From Ktedonobacter racemifer DSM 44963 (lineage in GTDB: Bacteria; Chloroflexota; Ktedonobacteria; Ktedonobacterales; Ktedonobacteraceae): a DNA stretch of 64,000 nucleotides. How positions within the stretch are numbered: the stretch's first letter is position 1; the number at the start of each line of letters is the position of its first letter. Below, piece after piece: positions 17,261-27,004 of the stretch. The stretch is taken from the NCBI RefSeq assembly GCF_000178855.1, contig NZ_ADVG01000004.1, forward strand, positions 2,108,001-2,172,000, given 5' to 3'. Both the position numbers and the translations under genes were made by a program. The notes below the pieces were generated by a model that saw only the letters and a list, made by a program, of their open reading frames with translations, did no database searches and was not told the origin of the DNA.

Positions 17261-18217
17261 ATGGATACTATGTCGCAAGCACGGTCTGCTGCGCTGCTGC
17301 TTTCGTTCTGGGTAATTGGCGATATGCACTATTACGAAAACGAACCATGGAAGAAACTGCATCTACCGCGTATGGAGCAAATGTTTCGTGACCTTCAGAG
17401 CATCTGGCGTGAAGAGGGCTATCCAGCCTTCTGTGTCTCGCCAGGGGATGTGATTGAGAATGGTGCCCCTGCTAACTACGCGCTGGCGAAGCGGGAGATT
17501 CTGGCCAACCTGGCCCCGGTGCCGTTTTATCCAGGCATAGGCAATCATGAGTATTTTCCGACGGAACAAGGGGGGGAGTGGCATACGGCAGAGGAGTATA
17601 GCACAGCCTGGGGGAGGTCGCTCAGCTATGCCTGGACGGTAGGCGACGTGGTCTGTATGATGCTTGAGCAGCCACTGGAGCAGTGGACTGTGGATGGAAT
17701 GCCGCTGATACTGCTTTCACCGGAGGCGCTGGCATTTCTAGATACGACGTTGACTGAGCATGCTGAGCGCACGGCTATCATTCTCGCCCACTGCCCGCTG
17801 TACAATACCGTTCTGGATCGTGATCCGGAGCAGAATCTCGATGACGATTCGCTGGCTCCCTATTTCTTCGTGAGCAATTCAGAGGAGGTGCGTGCAATTC
17901 TGGCCCGTCATCGCAAGGCGGCCCTTTATATCACTGGTCACACCCATTCGGGCTGGGGTTCGCCACGGCTTGTCTTTACAGAGAGCCTGGGCGCTCACGC
18001 AATCACGCATCTGAACGTCATGTCGCCCTGGTATACGGGTTTTACAGGACCGAAGTACAACCAGGAACTCCAGGAACTGGAGTTCCTTAGAGATACCCCC
18101 GATGTGCAGGCAACGTTCTCCATCCAGATCTATCCCCACAAGATCCGCATTCGCGCACGTGACCACCAGGCACAAAACTGGCTGGCGGAGTGGGAGGTAG
18201 AAGATGAGCGCTCCTGA
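17261..18217 (+). CDS. Calcineurin-like metallophosphoesterase
   Basis: 318 residues from the ATG at 17261 with GAGAGGAAAG upstream. The five metal-site blocks are in order: VIGDMHYYE (D-x-H), SPGDVIENG (GD), GIGNHEYFP (GNHE), AHCPLYN and TGHTHSGWG (GHTH). This is the dinuclear metal phosphoesterase fold; the substrate could be a phospho-monoester, diester or nucleotide. No signal peptide is evident from this start, so it is probably cytoplasmic. The C-terminal part (TFSIQIYPHKIRIRARDHQ) looks like a small beta domain. It stands alone between IS-derived DNA on both sides. Confidence 0.88.
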   Translation: MDTMSQARSAALLLSFWVIGDMHYYENEPWKKLHLPRMEQMFRDLQSIWREEGYPAFCVSPGDVIENGAPANYALAKREILANLAPVPFYPGIGNHEYFPTEQGGEWHTAEEYSTAWGRSLSYAWTVGDVVCMMLEQPLEQWTVDGMPLILLSPEALAFLDTTLTEHAERTAIILAHCPLYNTVLDRDPEQNLDDDSLAPYFFVSNSEEVRAILARHRKAALYITGHTHSGWGSPRLVFTESLGAHAITHLNVMSPWYTGFTGPKYNQELQELEFLRDTPDVQATFSIQIYPHKIRIRARDHQAQNWLAEWEVEDERS

Positions 18218-18239
18218 CGTACGCACCTACGCGGCTCAT

Positions 18240-19450
18240 GGATTCTGGGCGTAGCAATCTGGAGCAACTGGAGGAGCATCGAGCGTTTCGTGGCAACGAG
18301 CGAATGGTTTGAACGAGCAAGAGGGGAGTCATATCCTGATCTTGACGAGAAACTGGTGCTGGCACTGGCGCAGCAGATTCCACTCTAGGGAAGGAGCAGG
18401 AGCGAAGGCGTTTGCAGCGAGAGATTGAGGCTGGTGTTCGGTCACGTGATGGTGCGTGCCCTCTACGACTGTCCCGATCTGCCTCTGGGGCCGGAGGGCA
18501 TGCGGTGTCGGGTCGTCGTGGTGACCCATCAGGCTTCGGCAACCAAGAGTCGGATTGGTGTGACCCGCTCCGGCGTGGTCTATGAACTCTTCTTGACCAA
18601 TTTGCCGCAGAACGCCTTTACGGCTGCCGATGTGGTAGCGCTCTATCTGCATCGCGGCGCGTTTGAAAACGCTCTGGCAGACGAAGACCAGGAGCAGGAC
18701 CCCGACCGCTGGGCAAGCCATGCCGCAATGGGCCAGGAGTGCTGGCAGATCGTCTCGCAATGGGTGTGGAACCTCCGCCTGGAGTTAGGACAGCAGCTTG
18801 CTCCTGATCCTGTGCGCACCACTGAGTTTGCTCCTGCTCTCTCCCCAGCTCAAGAAGAGACGGCCAATTCTCCTTCTCCCTCACAGAGGTATGGACCAGC
18901 AGTCGTGGCCCTGCCCTGGAAACAAGGCCGCTTCTCTGGACGAGACTTTGCCCTTCAACCGGATGGCACGCTGTGCTGTCAAGCTGGCCAATCGCTGGTT
19001 GCACATGAGCGGCGCAGAGAAGCCGACGGGAGCCTGCGCGTGGTCTATGCGGCCAGTATCCGCAGTTGTCGCCCTTGTCCCCTGCGGGAGCAGTGCCAAT
19101 GGCAGGGCAGCGCTACCGCAAAGCCGCGCCAGGTGAGTGTGCTGTTGCATCCACTGATCATCGGTTCTGAACCCATTTTCTGGAGAGACTGGAGTTGTCG
19201 GTCGCATCGACGCGCGTGCATCCAGTTGTTGCGCCATCAATGCGTCAAGGTTGAGGTCGAGCCTCCCATCTCTGCCAGCCTGGCAGTCAAGCCTGCGACC
19301 CTTTCCCGTGCACAACGTGCACATTATCGGCTCTCATGGACAGAACGACTGGCTCGCAATGCGCGCCCTCCAACGGCGAGCCAGGTGATGATCAGACTGT
19401 GTGGTGTCCCGGCAGGCTTTGCTACCTCGCTCGGCCTGATGACGCCTTGA
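18240..19450 (+). pseudogene. DDE transposase remnant (IS4/IS1182-like)
   Basis: The longest frame (18425-19450) contains VYELFLTNLPQNAFTAADVV and LYLHRGAFENALADEDQEQD, the end of a DDE catalytic domain with the E-box, then a Cys-rich segment SIRSCRPCPLREQCQW found in IS1182-like proteins. The N-terminal two thirds with the first Asp residues are missing. Upstream 18240-18420 keeps decayed pieces in other frames (for example LDEKLVLALAQQIPL). No terminal repeats were found. Degenerate. Confidence 0.65.
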
Positions 19451-19815
19451 ACCGAGCGGATCGCGCGCGCCTTGGTGTTCTCTCTCTCCTCGGACAGCCC
19501 TCCTCTTCCGAGTGGGACCTTCTGTCTCTTTTCCTGGCTTTTTCTCGCTTGCTCTCCTCTTCGCTCTTTCGCTCTCCTTTCTTCTGTTTTTTGCGGCCTT
19601 GACAAGCTCAACATCCAGGTTCGCACGACATTCGCTCAGCCCACGAATTGCACAACAAGGTTGTTTACAAATGGGACTTGAGCGTGGCGCTTTCGGGACG
19701 CGAGGTTGCCGCGGCAGGTCAGAGGGAACCTCGCCGACACCTTTGTCCCAGAGAGTCGGCGAAGTTTGCCACAAAACTGCCATTGAGACGAAAGGCAAGA
19801 ACTTTGCCAAGCACG
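19451..19815. other. Gene-free stretch, pyrimidine-rich
   Basis: A long CT-rich tract (about 19470-19600) of low complexity and no recognisable gene. It lies between the transposase remnant and the convergent cupin gene. Confidence 0.4.
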
Positions 19816-20232
19816 TCAGCGCGAAGCCTTGTCCTGGAAGGCATTGATCACAATCGCATGGAGTTCCTCGTTCCCTGTCCAGACCGTGTGGTCGGTGTGA
19901 GCAGGCCAAAGAACGGCATCGCCAGCCTGGACCTCGCGCTTTTCCCCCGTGGAGCCACCGATACGCACTGTTCCTTGACCGTTGATGACCAGGAAGAGGA
20001 TCGGATGATCTGCTGCATGTTCCTCCATTGAGGCATGCGGATCAAAGTACATCACCTCCACTTGAAGTTCCGCATCCAGCAGCAGAGGCATGCCATTGAC
20101 ACGCCTGGCAAACGCTTCCAGTTTTTCAGGGGGGATCTGCGCACGTTGGAACTGGATAGGCACACCGTAGAGACCAGGATGATTGCCAGGGATTTTGCTT
20201 TTGAGATCGGGGCTGAAACGTCGAATCTGCAT
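19816..20232 (-). CDS. Single-domain cupin protein
   Basis: 138 residues forming one cupin barrel. Motif 1 region MYFDPHASMEEHAADHPILFLVINGQGTV has the G(X)5HXH-like spacing with His in PHASMEEHAADH, and motif 2 is EVQAGDAVLWPAHTDHTVW with the final metal-ligand His. Probably a metal-binding small-molecule enzyme or sensor; substrate unknown. It is preceded by a purine-rich ribosome site (AAGGAGGC) on the minus strand, and has no co-directional neighbour. Confidence 0.85.
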   Translation of the reverse strand: MQIRRFSPDLKSKIPGNHPGLYGVPIQFQRAQIPPEKLEAFARRVNGMPLLLDAELQVEVMYFDPHASMEEHAADHPILFLVINGQGTVRIGGSTGEKREVQAGDAVLWPAHTDHTVWTGNEELHAIVINAFQDKASR

Positions 20233-20467
20233 AAGTTTGCCTCCTTGAAGCAGGCTTCTGCGCTCTCGGAGCGACAGAGGATGAGATCCTGCCGGTTCGG
20301 TGAATTGAGGAGCATATGACGGCCCATATCATACGGGAAAGAGCGAAAAAACACACCGGCCCTTTGGGCGATGTATTTTAGGCAATTTTTACGGTATACT
20401 AGAAAGAGAAATGTTGATTCCTCCTCATCCTCCTCCGCGGTAAAATCCTGTTGGCAAGGGGTTCTTC

Positions 20468-20773
20468 ATGCGTCACCCTCAAATCCCATCTGTATTATTG
20501 AAGAGCTCATTCACTGCTCTCCTGAGCCCACGGGATGCGCAACGAGATGCGTTTTTGATTGAGGTGTCTTCACAGGCCCGTTTCATGCTCCGGCTTTTTG
20601 CAGGCAAAGGATCAGAAAAACCTCTGCCTTATGAAAACGGGAAGAGCAGCGAAGAACGCTCTCAAGCCAAATCACTGCTGAGCTACATCTTGTTGCGCAT
20701 CCCGTGGGATCAGCTACTTGTCGCCTTATTTACCATATGGCTCAACACCATACAGCTTGCACCTCAAGCATAG
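20468..20773 (+). CDS. Small unknown protein
   Basis: 101 residues, MRHPQIPSVLLKSSFTALLS at the start and a hydrophobic C-terminal stretch SLLSYILLRIPWDQLLVALFTIWL that could be a membrane helix. A CAAGGGG site lies about 6 bases upstream of the ATG and a TATACT-like -10 lies at about 20395. I do not recognise a family, and composition is only weakly protein-like. Could be spurious. Confidence 0.35.
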   Translation: MRHPQIPSVLLKSSFTALLSPRDAQRDAFLIEVSSQARFMLRLFAGKGSEKPLPYENGKSSEERSQAKSLLSYILLRIPWDQLLVALFTIWLNTIQLAPQA

Positions 20774-21166
20774 AATACAAATTGTCTCTTCTGACACGAG
20801 ATGACACAACCCTCTTGTTCAAGGGCATTTCCTAATGGCAAAAAGAGGGGGAGATGAGCTGATCTTCTAGACCAGGCTCACTCCTTTCTCCTGAAGGTCA
20901 GCTCAGGATGTCACCGCTGGTGTGCGCGTCCACCTGTTGCTCTGTCAGAGTTCGGGCTGGTTAGTGTTCTTTCCGGCCTGAGCACGTTCTGGCTCATCTG
21001 TGGATCAGAGTGTCATGACGATGCTCATGGCGCTTTCATGACACTTTCTCCTTCTATTCGTATCAGAGAGGGCGAGACGCATCAGCTGGGTGGGAGTGGT
21101 CCGAACTCCCTCCGGGCCGGCCTTTAAGTTCTGAAATGCTCTCACAAAAAAGAAAGCAGAAACAAC
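20774..21166. other. Intergenic stretch, no gene seen
   Basis: No convincing reading frame or RNA structure. The promoter for the peroxiredoxin-like gene at 21167 should lie in its right end. Confidence 0.4.
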
Positions 21167-21736
21167 ATGCGTGCAGATATCGTACCCGGAGCGACTTTTC
21201 CTGATTATGAACTGACGGATCACACACACACGCGCCGCCGCTTGAGTGAATTGCAGGGGAATGATCCGATGATCTTGATCCTCTCGCGTGGGCACTATTG
21301 CCCAAAGGATAACCAGCAGCACCTGGAACTTGCCGCCTTTTATCCGAAGATTGCTGTGGCCTATACCAGGATTGTGACGATTTCAACCGGTAATATCCTG
21401 GAGACACGTGAGTTCCGTGATTCCGTAGGGGCGCAGTGGACCTTTCTTTCAGACTCAGGCCGCAAAATACAGCAAGACCTGGATATCCAGGAGTACACAG
21501 ACCCGTTTCATAACCCGATGATACCGTATACATTTGTACTTGAACCCGGCCTGCTTATCTACAAGATTTATAACGGCTACTGGTTTTGGGGCCGTCCATC
21601 ACCTGAAGATTTGCGAAAAGATTTGCGGGAAGTAACGCGTAAGATCCGCCCTGACTGGGACCTGGCAACTCCGGGATTGCATGAAAACTGGGAAGGCGAT
21701 AAAACCAAGCATTACCCCTATAAAGAGCGAAAATGA
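21167..21736 (+). CDS. Peroxiredoxin-like (AhpC/TSA) protein
   Basis: 189 residues of thioredoxin fold. N-terminal VPGATFPDYELTDHTHTRRRLSEL is the AhpC/TSA entry, and ILSRGHYCPKDNQQHLEL carries the peroxidatic Cys in a CPKD context instead of the usual TxxC of typical peroxiredoxins, followed by IVTISTGN and the cis-Pro segment NPMIPYTFVLEP. There is no clear resolving Cys, suggesting a 1-Cys type. It would reduce peroxides in the cytoplasm. Weak ribosome site (AAAGAAAGCAG). Single gene. Confidence 0.85.
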   Translation: MRADIVPGATFPDYELTDHTHTRRRLSELQGNDPMILILSRGHYCPKDNQQHLELAAFYPKIAVAYTRIVTISTGNILETREFRDSVGAQWTFLSDSGRKIQQDLDIQEYTDPFHNPMIPYTFVLEPGLLIYKIYNGYWFWGRPSPEDLRKDLREVTRKIRPDWDLATPGLHENWEGDKTKHYPYKERK

Positions 21737-22773
21737 CGGAAAGAGATTGATGCATGGAAAGACACCTCGGTCTTTATTTTACGCGCGTGTCGATGGAAGA
21801 AGCCGCATTGGAACCGGTTTTCCCAGGCGACTCCACACCAGTGCTCATGCTTCATGTCGATTGCTCACTCCTCTTCGGATCTGTCTCACTTTTGGTGAAG
21901 GATGGGTTTATTCCCCTGGCAACACCCACTTCTTGAGCTCAAGAATTCCGCTCGTTCCTGCTTAAAGAAGAGCTTATCATCAAAAGTGGGACAGATCCCA
22001 CGGAATTTCAAAGAAACCATGCGTCGCAGCCGCACCACCCGGCATGGAGCTGAGGATGAGACGACAAAAAGCTCTTGCTATCCAGGAGTTCCAGACGAAG
22101 CGTCATGCACCGTAGGTGCACCATTCAGAATGAAAAAGAATTCGATGGACGAAGTTGGTACACTACGGAGGAAAGATCCCAATACTAAAAACGATGGAAA
22201 TAATAAGGCAGTCAAGCTTGAAGACGAAGCTGTCTTCGGGTGTCTGGAAGAACCACTCATTGTTGCTCCCATCAGGGAAGCACGTAGAGGAAAATCTCAT
22301 GTGGAAAGACGCCCTGTTGGTGATCTTTCAGAGCAAGCGTCGAATCAGTTTTCAGGAGGAACATCTCTGGAAGTCGTGTCCCCACAATGGAGGTGAGCCG
22401 TAAGAGAGGAACTGACTCCTTTCCCATCGCAAATAAACAGAAGATTCAACAACGGCTCGTTTGCCCATTGGAACGCCTAGGTAATACGGTCATCTTGCAG
22501 CCTTAAGCCAAGACAACCCCTGCCTAAGCACTCTTACATCATCTGAACAATTGATACGGAAGGTTCAGATCTGAGGGAGAGATTTTTGTCTCTCGTGCCA
22601 GGTTTTCAGAGGAAATTTACAATATAACCTCATTGCATTAGTGATGTATCCACCAGATGGAAGGAGAAAAGGATGGTAGAGGGCTTGCTAAAATTGTAGT
22701 AGGCATGAATTTTTTTGCCTGCCTGTATGGCAAGAGAGCTATGCAGGCAGGCAGGCAAAGGAAGGAAAGGAAA
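21737..22773. other. About 1 kb without a supported gene
   Basis: Contains the inverted-repeat pair at 21877-21998. A plus-strand frame at 21902-22396 is long but has no recognisable domain and unusual composition. Probably decayed DNA. Confidence 0.4.
21877..21998. repeat. 22-bp imperfect inverted repeats around 78 bp (MITE-like)
   Basis: Left arm 21877-21898 begins GGATCTGTCTCACTTTTGG; right arm 21977-21998 is its complement with 20 of 22 matches. The layout is that of a tiny non-autonomous element or a pair of IS ends left after deletion. Confidence 0.5.
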
Positions 22774-23166
22774 ATGAGCGTTATTCCGCAGAACGCAATG
22801 GACATACTGAAGGCGAACGGGCTGGCCCATATAGCGACACTTGGACCAAAGGGCGAACCACAATCTACGCCGGTCTGGTTCGATTGGGATGGAAACTACA
22901 TCAGATTTAGCCAGACAAAGGGGCGTCAGAAGTACCGTAACGTTCAACGAGATAAGCGTATCGCCCTCTCAATTACGGATCCGCAGAACCCATACCACTA
23001 TCTTGAGGTGCGTGGCGAGGTTGATCACATAGAAGAAGATCCTAGGAAGAGCTTTATTGACTTGTTAGCAAAAAAGTATATGGGTGTTGACCAGTACCCA
23101 TATAACCAGCCTGGTGAGGAGCGTGTGATCGTGTATGTGAAGCCAGAACACACAACCACGCAATAG
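22774..23166 (+). CDS. PPOX-class (F420-dependent type) oxidoreductase
   Basis: 130 residues from ATG at 22774 with a strong GAAGGAAAGG site; an in-frame upstream extension lacks one. Split beta-barrel flavin/F420-binding fold: IPQNAMDILKANGLAHIATLGP, GEPQSTPVWFDWDGNYIRFS, KYRNVQRDKRIALSITDP, YLEVRGEVDHIEED. This matches the small Rv3369-like class that uses F420 or FMN. Substrate unknown. Single gene, next to the truncated aldo-keto reductase on the opposite strand. Confidence 0.85.
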   Translation: MSVIPQNAMDILKANGLAHIATLGPKGEPQSTPVWFDWDGNYIRFSQTKGRQKYRNVQRDKRIALSITDPQNPYHYLEVRGEVDHIEEDPRKSFIDLLAKKYMGVDQYPYNQPGEERVIVYVKPEHTTTQ

Positions 23167-23226
23167 CTTAAGGTCTGGTCAGGTACATACGAATAGTACA
23201 AGCAGGAGTATCATAGCCTTAGATCG

Positions 23227-23398
23227 CTACTGCCAGGCGCTGGCATCGTCTAGCGTTTTGATCGCCGCAGCATCAAGCTTGAGTTCAACGGCCTTCATCA
23301 AATCGCTGACTTGCTCGACCGACGTGGCGCTGGCGATGGGTGCAGTAATATCTGGGCGCGCCATCAGCCGGGCAAGGTGGTAAATAAGCTGAAACATG
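23227..23398 (-). pseudogene. C-terminal remnant of an aldo/keto reductase
   Basis: Translation ends LARLMARPDITAPIASATS ... VELKLDAAAIKTLDDASAW, the typical last 50 residues of AKR proteins (the cofactor-binding loop PIASATS and the final helix). The rest of the TIM barrel, including the catalytic Tyr and Lys, is missing; the frame is cut at about 23398 by the inverted-repeat element that follows. Confidence 0.75.
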
Positions 23399-23760
23399 GG
23401 TCTTACGCAATCTTGATACTGCTGGCGAACCCTGGAAGGCAGGGAAATACCGACAAGCAGAGAAGACCTTTCCGATGTGATCGACCAGATGGCCACTCCT
23501 CCAGCTTGAACAAGCGGGGCTGTTGCGCACCTCTGAGCGTGGTCGCGCAGACAAAGAAAAGCGCAGCACGGTTTCTCTTGCGTCGGTTTCGGTTGGTTTT
23601 CTGTACCCCCCATGGGAAAGCCTTTCATGGGGGTTCGCCAGCAGTATCAATCTTGGTGAAGAATGAGTTTTTTGAGCAGAAAGCATGTTTTCCTTGAGCA
23701 CAAATCTGATGCGCTTTGCTAGTATACAGAAGAGCTTTCACCGAGATTGTGTAAGAGCCG
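23398..23760. mobile_element. Nested inverted-repeat element (MITE-like) in the AKR gene
   Basis: Outer arms: GGGTCTTACGCAATCTTG from 23398 and its complement near 23742-23759 (15 of 18). Inner arms: a perfect 20-bp inverted repeat TTGATACTGCTGGCGAACCC at 23413-23432 and 23631-23650. The interior has no transposase. It sits exactly where the AKR reading frame ends, so it, or its autonomous parent, probably cut that gene. Confidence 0.6.
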
Positions 23761-23936
23761 AAACATCGACCGATTTTAAGGCGAAACCAAGGAAATCGGC
23801 GCGAATTGTAGGAATCCTCGTGAAACCGTCTCGTCATCCCGCACCACATCTGGTCTCCTTCTCTTGAGACTTGTAAATTCGGTTGCTCTGTCAAAGGCTT
23901 GACCCATTCTCACGCACACCTTTGCAGGCGAGCATG

Positions 23937-23970
23937 CGGAGGGCCCTCCGACGAGTCGGAGGGCCCTCCG
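23937..23970. terminator. 16-bp perfect hairpin, GC-rich
   Basis: CGGAGGGCCCTCCGAC and its complement are separated by two bases. Each arm itself contains the palindrome GGAGGGCCCTCC, so alternative folds exist. No intact gene ends next to it; probably a leftover gene-end hairpin. Confidence 0.55.
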
Positions 23971-24048
23971 CGTCGATCTGTTCACAATGGCAGACAGAGA
24001 TCAGAAGCGCAGCTATTCTCCTGACCTTTAGTGCATCGCACCATAATA

Positions 24049-24440
24049 GGCTGTGTTGCAAAATAAGAACCTCATCTAGTAGGATAAAAACGCGGCGTAT
24101 CCCAAAGCCTTCAACGAATTGAAAGCCGAAGGGATTCTTGCAGCCTCTTGTGAACTCCGGCAACGTAAGTATCTCAACAACCAGATTGAACAAGACCATC
24201 GATTCATCAAACGGCTGACGAAACCAGGGATGGGCTTCTTTTCCTTTGAGACTGCACAAAGAACCTTGCAAGGGTATGAGATCATCAATATGCTCAGAAA
24301 AGGCCAGATGCAAGGTGTAGACAAAGGAGAGACTCGAAGCCAAGCGATATTCATCGCTGAACTGTTTGGAGTAGCTCTCTAAACCCAGCAATAGAGCGGG
24401 CATTTTCATTTTTTCCTTCCAGTGTTTTTGCAACACAGCC
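24049..24440 (+). mobile_element. Internally deleted IS6-family element
   Basis: Both IS6-type ends survive: GGCTGTGTTGCAAAA at 24049-24063 and its complement at 24426-24440. Only about 390 bp separate them, against about 800 bp for a full element, so the 5' part of the transposase gene has been deleted. Confidence 0.8.
24075..24382 (+). pseudogene. IS6-family transposase C-terminal fragment
   Basis: Reads DKNAAYPKAFNELKAEG, then LRQRKYLNNQIEQDHRFIKR with the last catalytic Glu in the EQDHR motif, and GFFSFETAQRTLQGYEIINM, the IS6/IS26 C-terminus. The first two Asp residues and the HTH are missing. It may still be bounded by both ends for mobilisation in trans. Confidence 0.85.
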
Positions 24441-24634
24441 ATGAATCGTATGAACCGCTTCCCGCCTAGCTTCACAAGAATTTCGTCTCAACGCTAATGG
24501 AATAACAGATGTGCCTCTCAACAACGAGTCTTTCACTTCACTCGAATACTCTTTACTTCTACAACAAAGCAAGGTGAGATGGCAAGGGAGATGGTCGGTG
24601 ATGAACAGTGCTTTCTTCTGCGCACGCTTTTGAG

Positions 24635-25567
24635 CTTATCCGAAAACTGTGGTTGGTACAATGAAAAGAAAACCAAGCGAGGTGAAACAAGCATATGGCT
24701 CGAACCCATCCATGGAAAGTCAGCGATGAATTGTGGGAACACGTCTGTCCTCTGATTCCTGTTCGCCTTCCTCACCCCAAGGGAGGACGACCAGCCGCCG
24801 ATGATCGAGCGATGTTTGAAGCCATCGTCTATATTCTGCGAACGGGCATTCAATGGAATGCCTTGCCCCGTGAAATGGGTGCCAGTTCTACCGTCTATGA
24901 CCGGTTCCGTCAATGGGAAGCGGAAGCGCGTCTTCGCTCGCCTGTGGAAAGCAGGTCTGCACCTCTACGACGAGTTGCAAGGCATTGGCTGGGACTGGCA
25001 GAGCCTGGATAGCTCGACGAGCAAAGCCCCTTTTGCCCAAGCCGCGGTCGGACCCGCTCCCACCGATCGCGGCAAGCAGGGAACCCGCGCGGAGCATTCT
25101 CTGTGATCGCCGAGGTCTGCCCTTGGCATTGGTCATTGATGGGGCCAATCGCCATGATATGAAACTGGTCGCTGCGACGTTGGAGCATCACGCGATTGCA
25201 CGCCCTGAACCCACCATTGAGCATCCCCAGCATCTGTGCCTGGATGCTGGCTATGACTATGATGTCATCTACAGCCTGCTCTATGAGGAGGGGTATGAGC
25301 CGCATGTTCGCCTTAATCGCCATAACCATGCGTGGTATTGGCAAGCGCTTTCGCAACAAGGAGAGACCCAGGAGCCTGCCAACGCTCTGGAAACGACCAA
25401 AGTCCCCAGGCGCTGGGTGGTCGAGCGCCTTTTCTCCTGGCTCAATCGCTGGCGTCGAATCATCATTCGTTGGGAAAAGCTGGACCGCACCTATGATGCC
25501 TTCCTGCGTTTGGCCTGTGCTCTCATGTGTTTCCATCATTGTGAACGTCTCTCAGTTTTCGGATAAG
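24635..25567 (+). mobile_element. IS5-family element, decayed transposase
   Basis: Perfect 15-bp ends CTTATCCGAAAACTG (24635-24649) and the complement (25553-25567). About 930 bp. Different subgroup from the element at 7.1 kb and unrelated ends. Confidence 0.85.
24695..25566 (+). pseudogene. IS5-family transposase with two frameshifts
   Basis: Frame 1 (from 24695) has the N-terminal domain MARTHPWKVSDELWEHVCPL and GRPAADDRAMFEAIVYILRTG. A second frame carries WQSLDSSTSKAP (first Asp) and PTDRGKQGT. A third has GLPLALVIDGANRHDMKL, HLCLDAGYDYDV (second Asp) and RRWVVERLFSWLNRWRR (Glu). All catalytic residues exist, but two phase changes, near 24930 and 25100, mean only decay or multiple frameshifting could explain it. 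Probably inactive. Confidence 0.8.
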
Positions 25568-25695
25568 TTCTTTATACTTGCAGCAGGAAAGACGAAATGC
25601 TTCAGAGCATGCTGGTCAAAGAGGTTCTGAGAACGAGGGAATCAGCACTCCTGAGCAGTTGTCGCTGTTGTTCTTGATATGAGTAGGAGGTTCAT

Positions 25696-26340
25696 ATGAA
25701 GATTGTCGTTATTGGTGGGTGCGGGCTTATTGGAAAAAAGCTTGTGAAGCAGCTTCGTGAGCGTGACCATCAGGTCATGGCGGCGTCACCGAGCACAGGC
25801 GTCAACACCATTACGGGTGAGGGGCTAGCGCAAGCGCTTGTTGGCGCTCAGGTGGTCGTCAACGTGGCGAACGCGCCTGTGTGGGAAGATAAGGCAGTTT
25901 TGGAATTCTTCGAGACGTCAGGTCGCAATCTCCTGGCGGCAGAAGCGATTGCTGGTGTGGGACATCACGTTGCCCTCTCGGTCGTCGGCGCCGACCGTCT
26001 TCCCGAGAGTGGGTACTTACGTGCGAAGGTGGCCCAAGAACACCTGATCAAGGCTTCGCAGGTTCCCTATACCATCCTTCGTGCAACACAGTTCTTCGAG
26101 TTCGTCGGTGGCATCGCCCAGCAGGCCAGCGATGGACAAACGATTCGCTTGTCGCCGGCCTTTCTCCAGCCGATCTTGTCGGATGATGTTGTGGCTTCAC
26201 TGGCCGACGTCACACTCTGGGCGCCTCTCAACGGCACGGTTGAGGTGGCTGGTCCCGAACAGATACGCCTCGATGAACTCGTGCGCCGATTTTTGAGCGC
26301 GAACAACGACACACATGAGGTGATCACAGACGTCCACGCA
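25696..26340 (+). pseudogene. NAD(P)-binding NmrA-like reductase, 3' truncated
   Basis: Starts MKIVVIGGCGLIGKKLVKQL, the Rossmann GxxGxxG, with VVNVANAPVWED, ALSVVGADRLPESGYLRAK and VPYTILRATQFFEF, matching atypical SDR/NmrA-like proteins. A good ribosome site (GTAGGAGG) precedes the ATG at 25696. After about residue 215 the family sequence stops and the frame runs on for 60 residues through recombinase DNA in the wrong phase. The substrate-domain end is thus replaced; the protein may be unstable. Confidence 0.8.
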
Positions 26341-26995
26341 CATTACGAAAGGCTCTTGAGCAGATTGGCCCCGCTCTCCCAACACTGTGGGCTAGCGGAA
26401 ACATCAGCAATGAGCACAAGAAACGTCTGCTGCGCTCACTCATTAGCCGCGTCATTGCCACTCGGCTTGCTGCTGACTGCATCGAAATTAAGATTGTCTG
26501 GATCAGTTGGCACTTTTCTATGACCCAGGTGATCCCTCCGATCCATCGGCAAGCGGATGCAAGCCACTACGAGGAACTGGTGACTCGTCTCGACGAGTTA
26601 ACCAGACAGGGACTCACCGATCCAGAGATTGCTGAACAACTCACTGCCGAGGGCTTTCACACGGCGCGCAGACTGGCCGTCACGGTTGGCACCATTCACA
26701 AACTGCGGAAGAATCACGGCCAGGTCAGTTCCCTGCATCGGCATCGGAAGGTCTCCATGATCGATGGGTTCTGGACCCTACCAGGCTTGACACGAGAACT
26801 GGGCGTCGGATAGAAGTGGCTCTACCAGCGGATTTATCAGGGGAAACTGACCGAGCCGGATATTTAACGGCTACCCGGGTATCGTGTATACTTAATCCGC
26901 GATGATCCTGACCTCTTAGCGCGACTTCGTGCGGAAGCAACTGCTTCTCGTCGATATGATACAACACGCTATACATCTCATTCGTAGGAGGGCAT
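26341..26995 (+). pseudogene. C-terminal remnant of a large serine recombinase
   Basis: In phase with 26520 the frame reads SNEHKKRLLRSLISRVIATR, IEIKIVWISWHFSMTQVIPP, then LTDPEIAEQLTAEGFHTARR and IDGFWTLPGLTRELGVG, the tail found in recombinases whose zinc-ribbon and helix-turn-helix segments follow the catalytic domain. Stops interrupt it at about 26812 and in EPDI-stop. The catalytic N-terminal resolvase domain is absent. It joins the SDR gene directly at about 26340. Confidence 0.7.
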
Positions 26996-27004
26996 TCTGA
27001 TGGA

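Noticed and set aside
19470..19600. CT-rich tract as a possible regulatory or structural element
   Set aside because: Low complexity without symmetry or repeats; nothing links it to a neighbouring gene.
21902..22396. 164-codon open frame after the peroxiredoxin-like gene
   Set aside because: No recognisable domain, odd composition, and it runs through an inverted-repeat pair.
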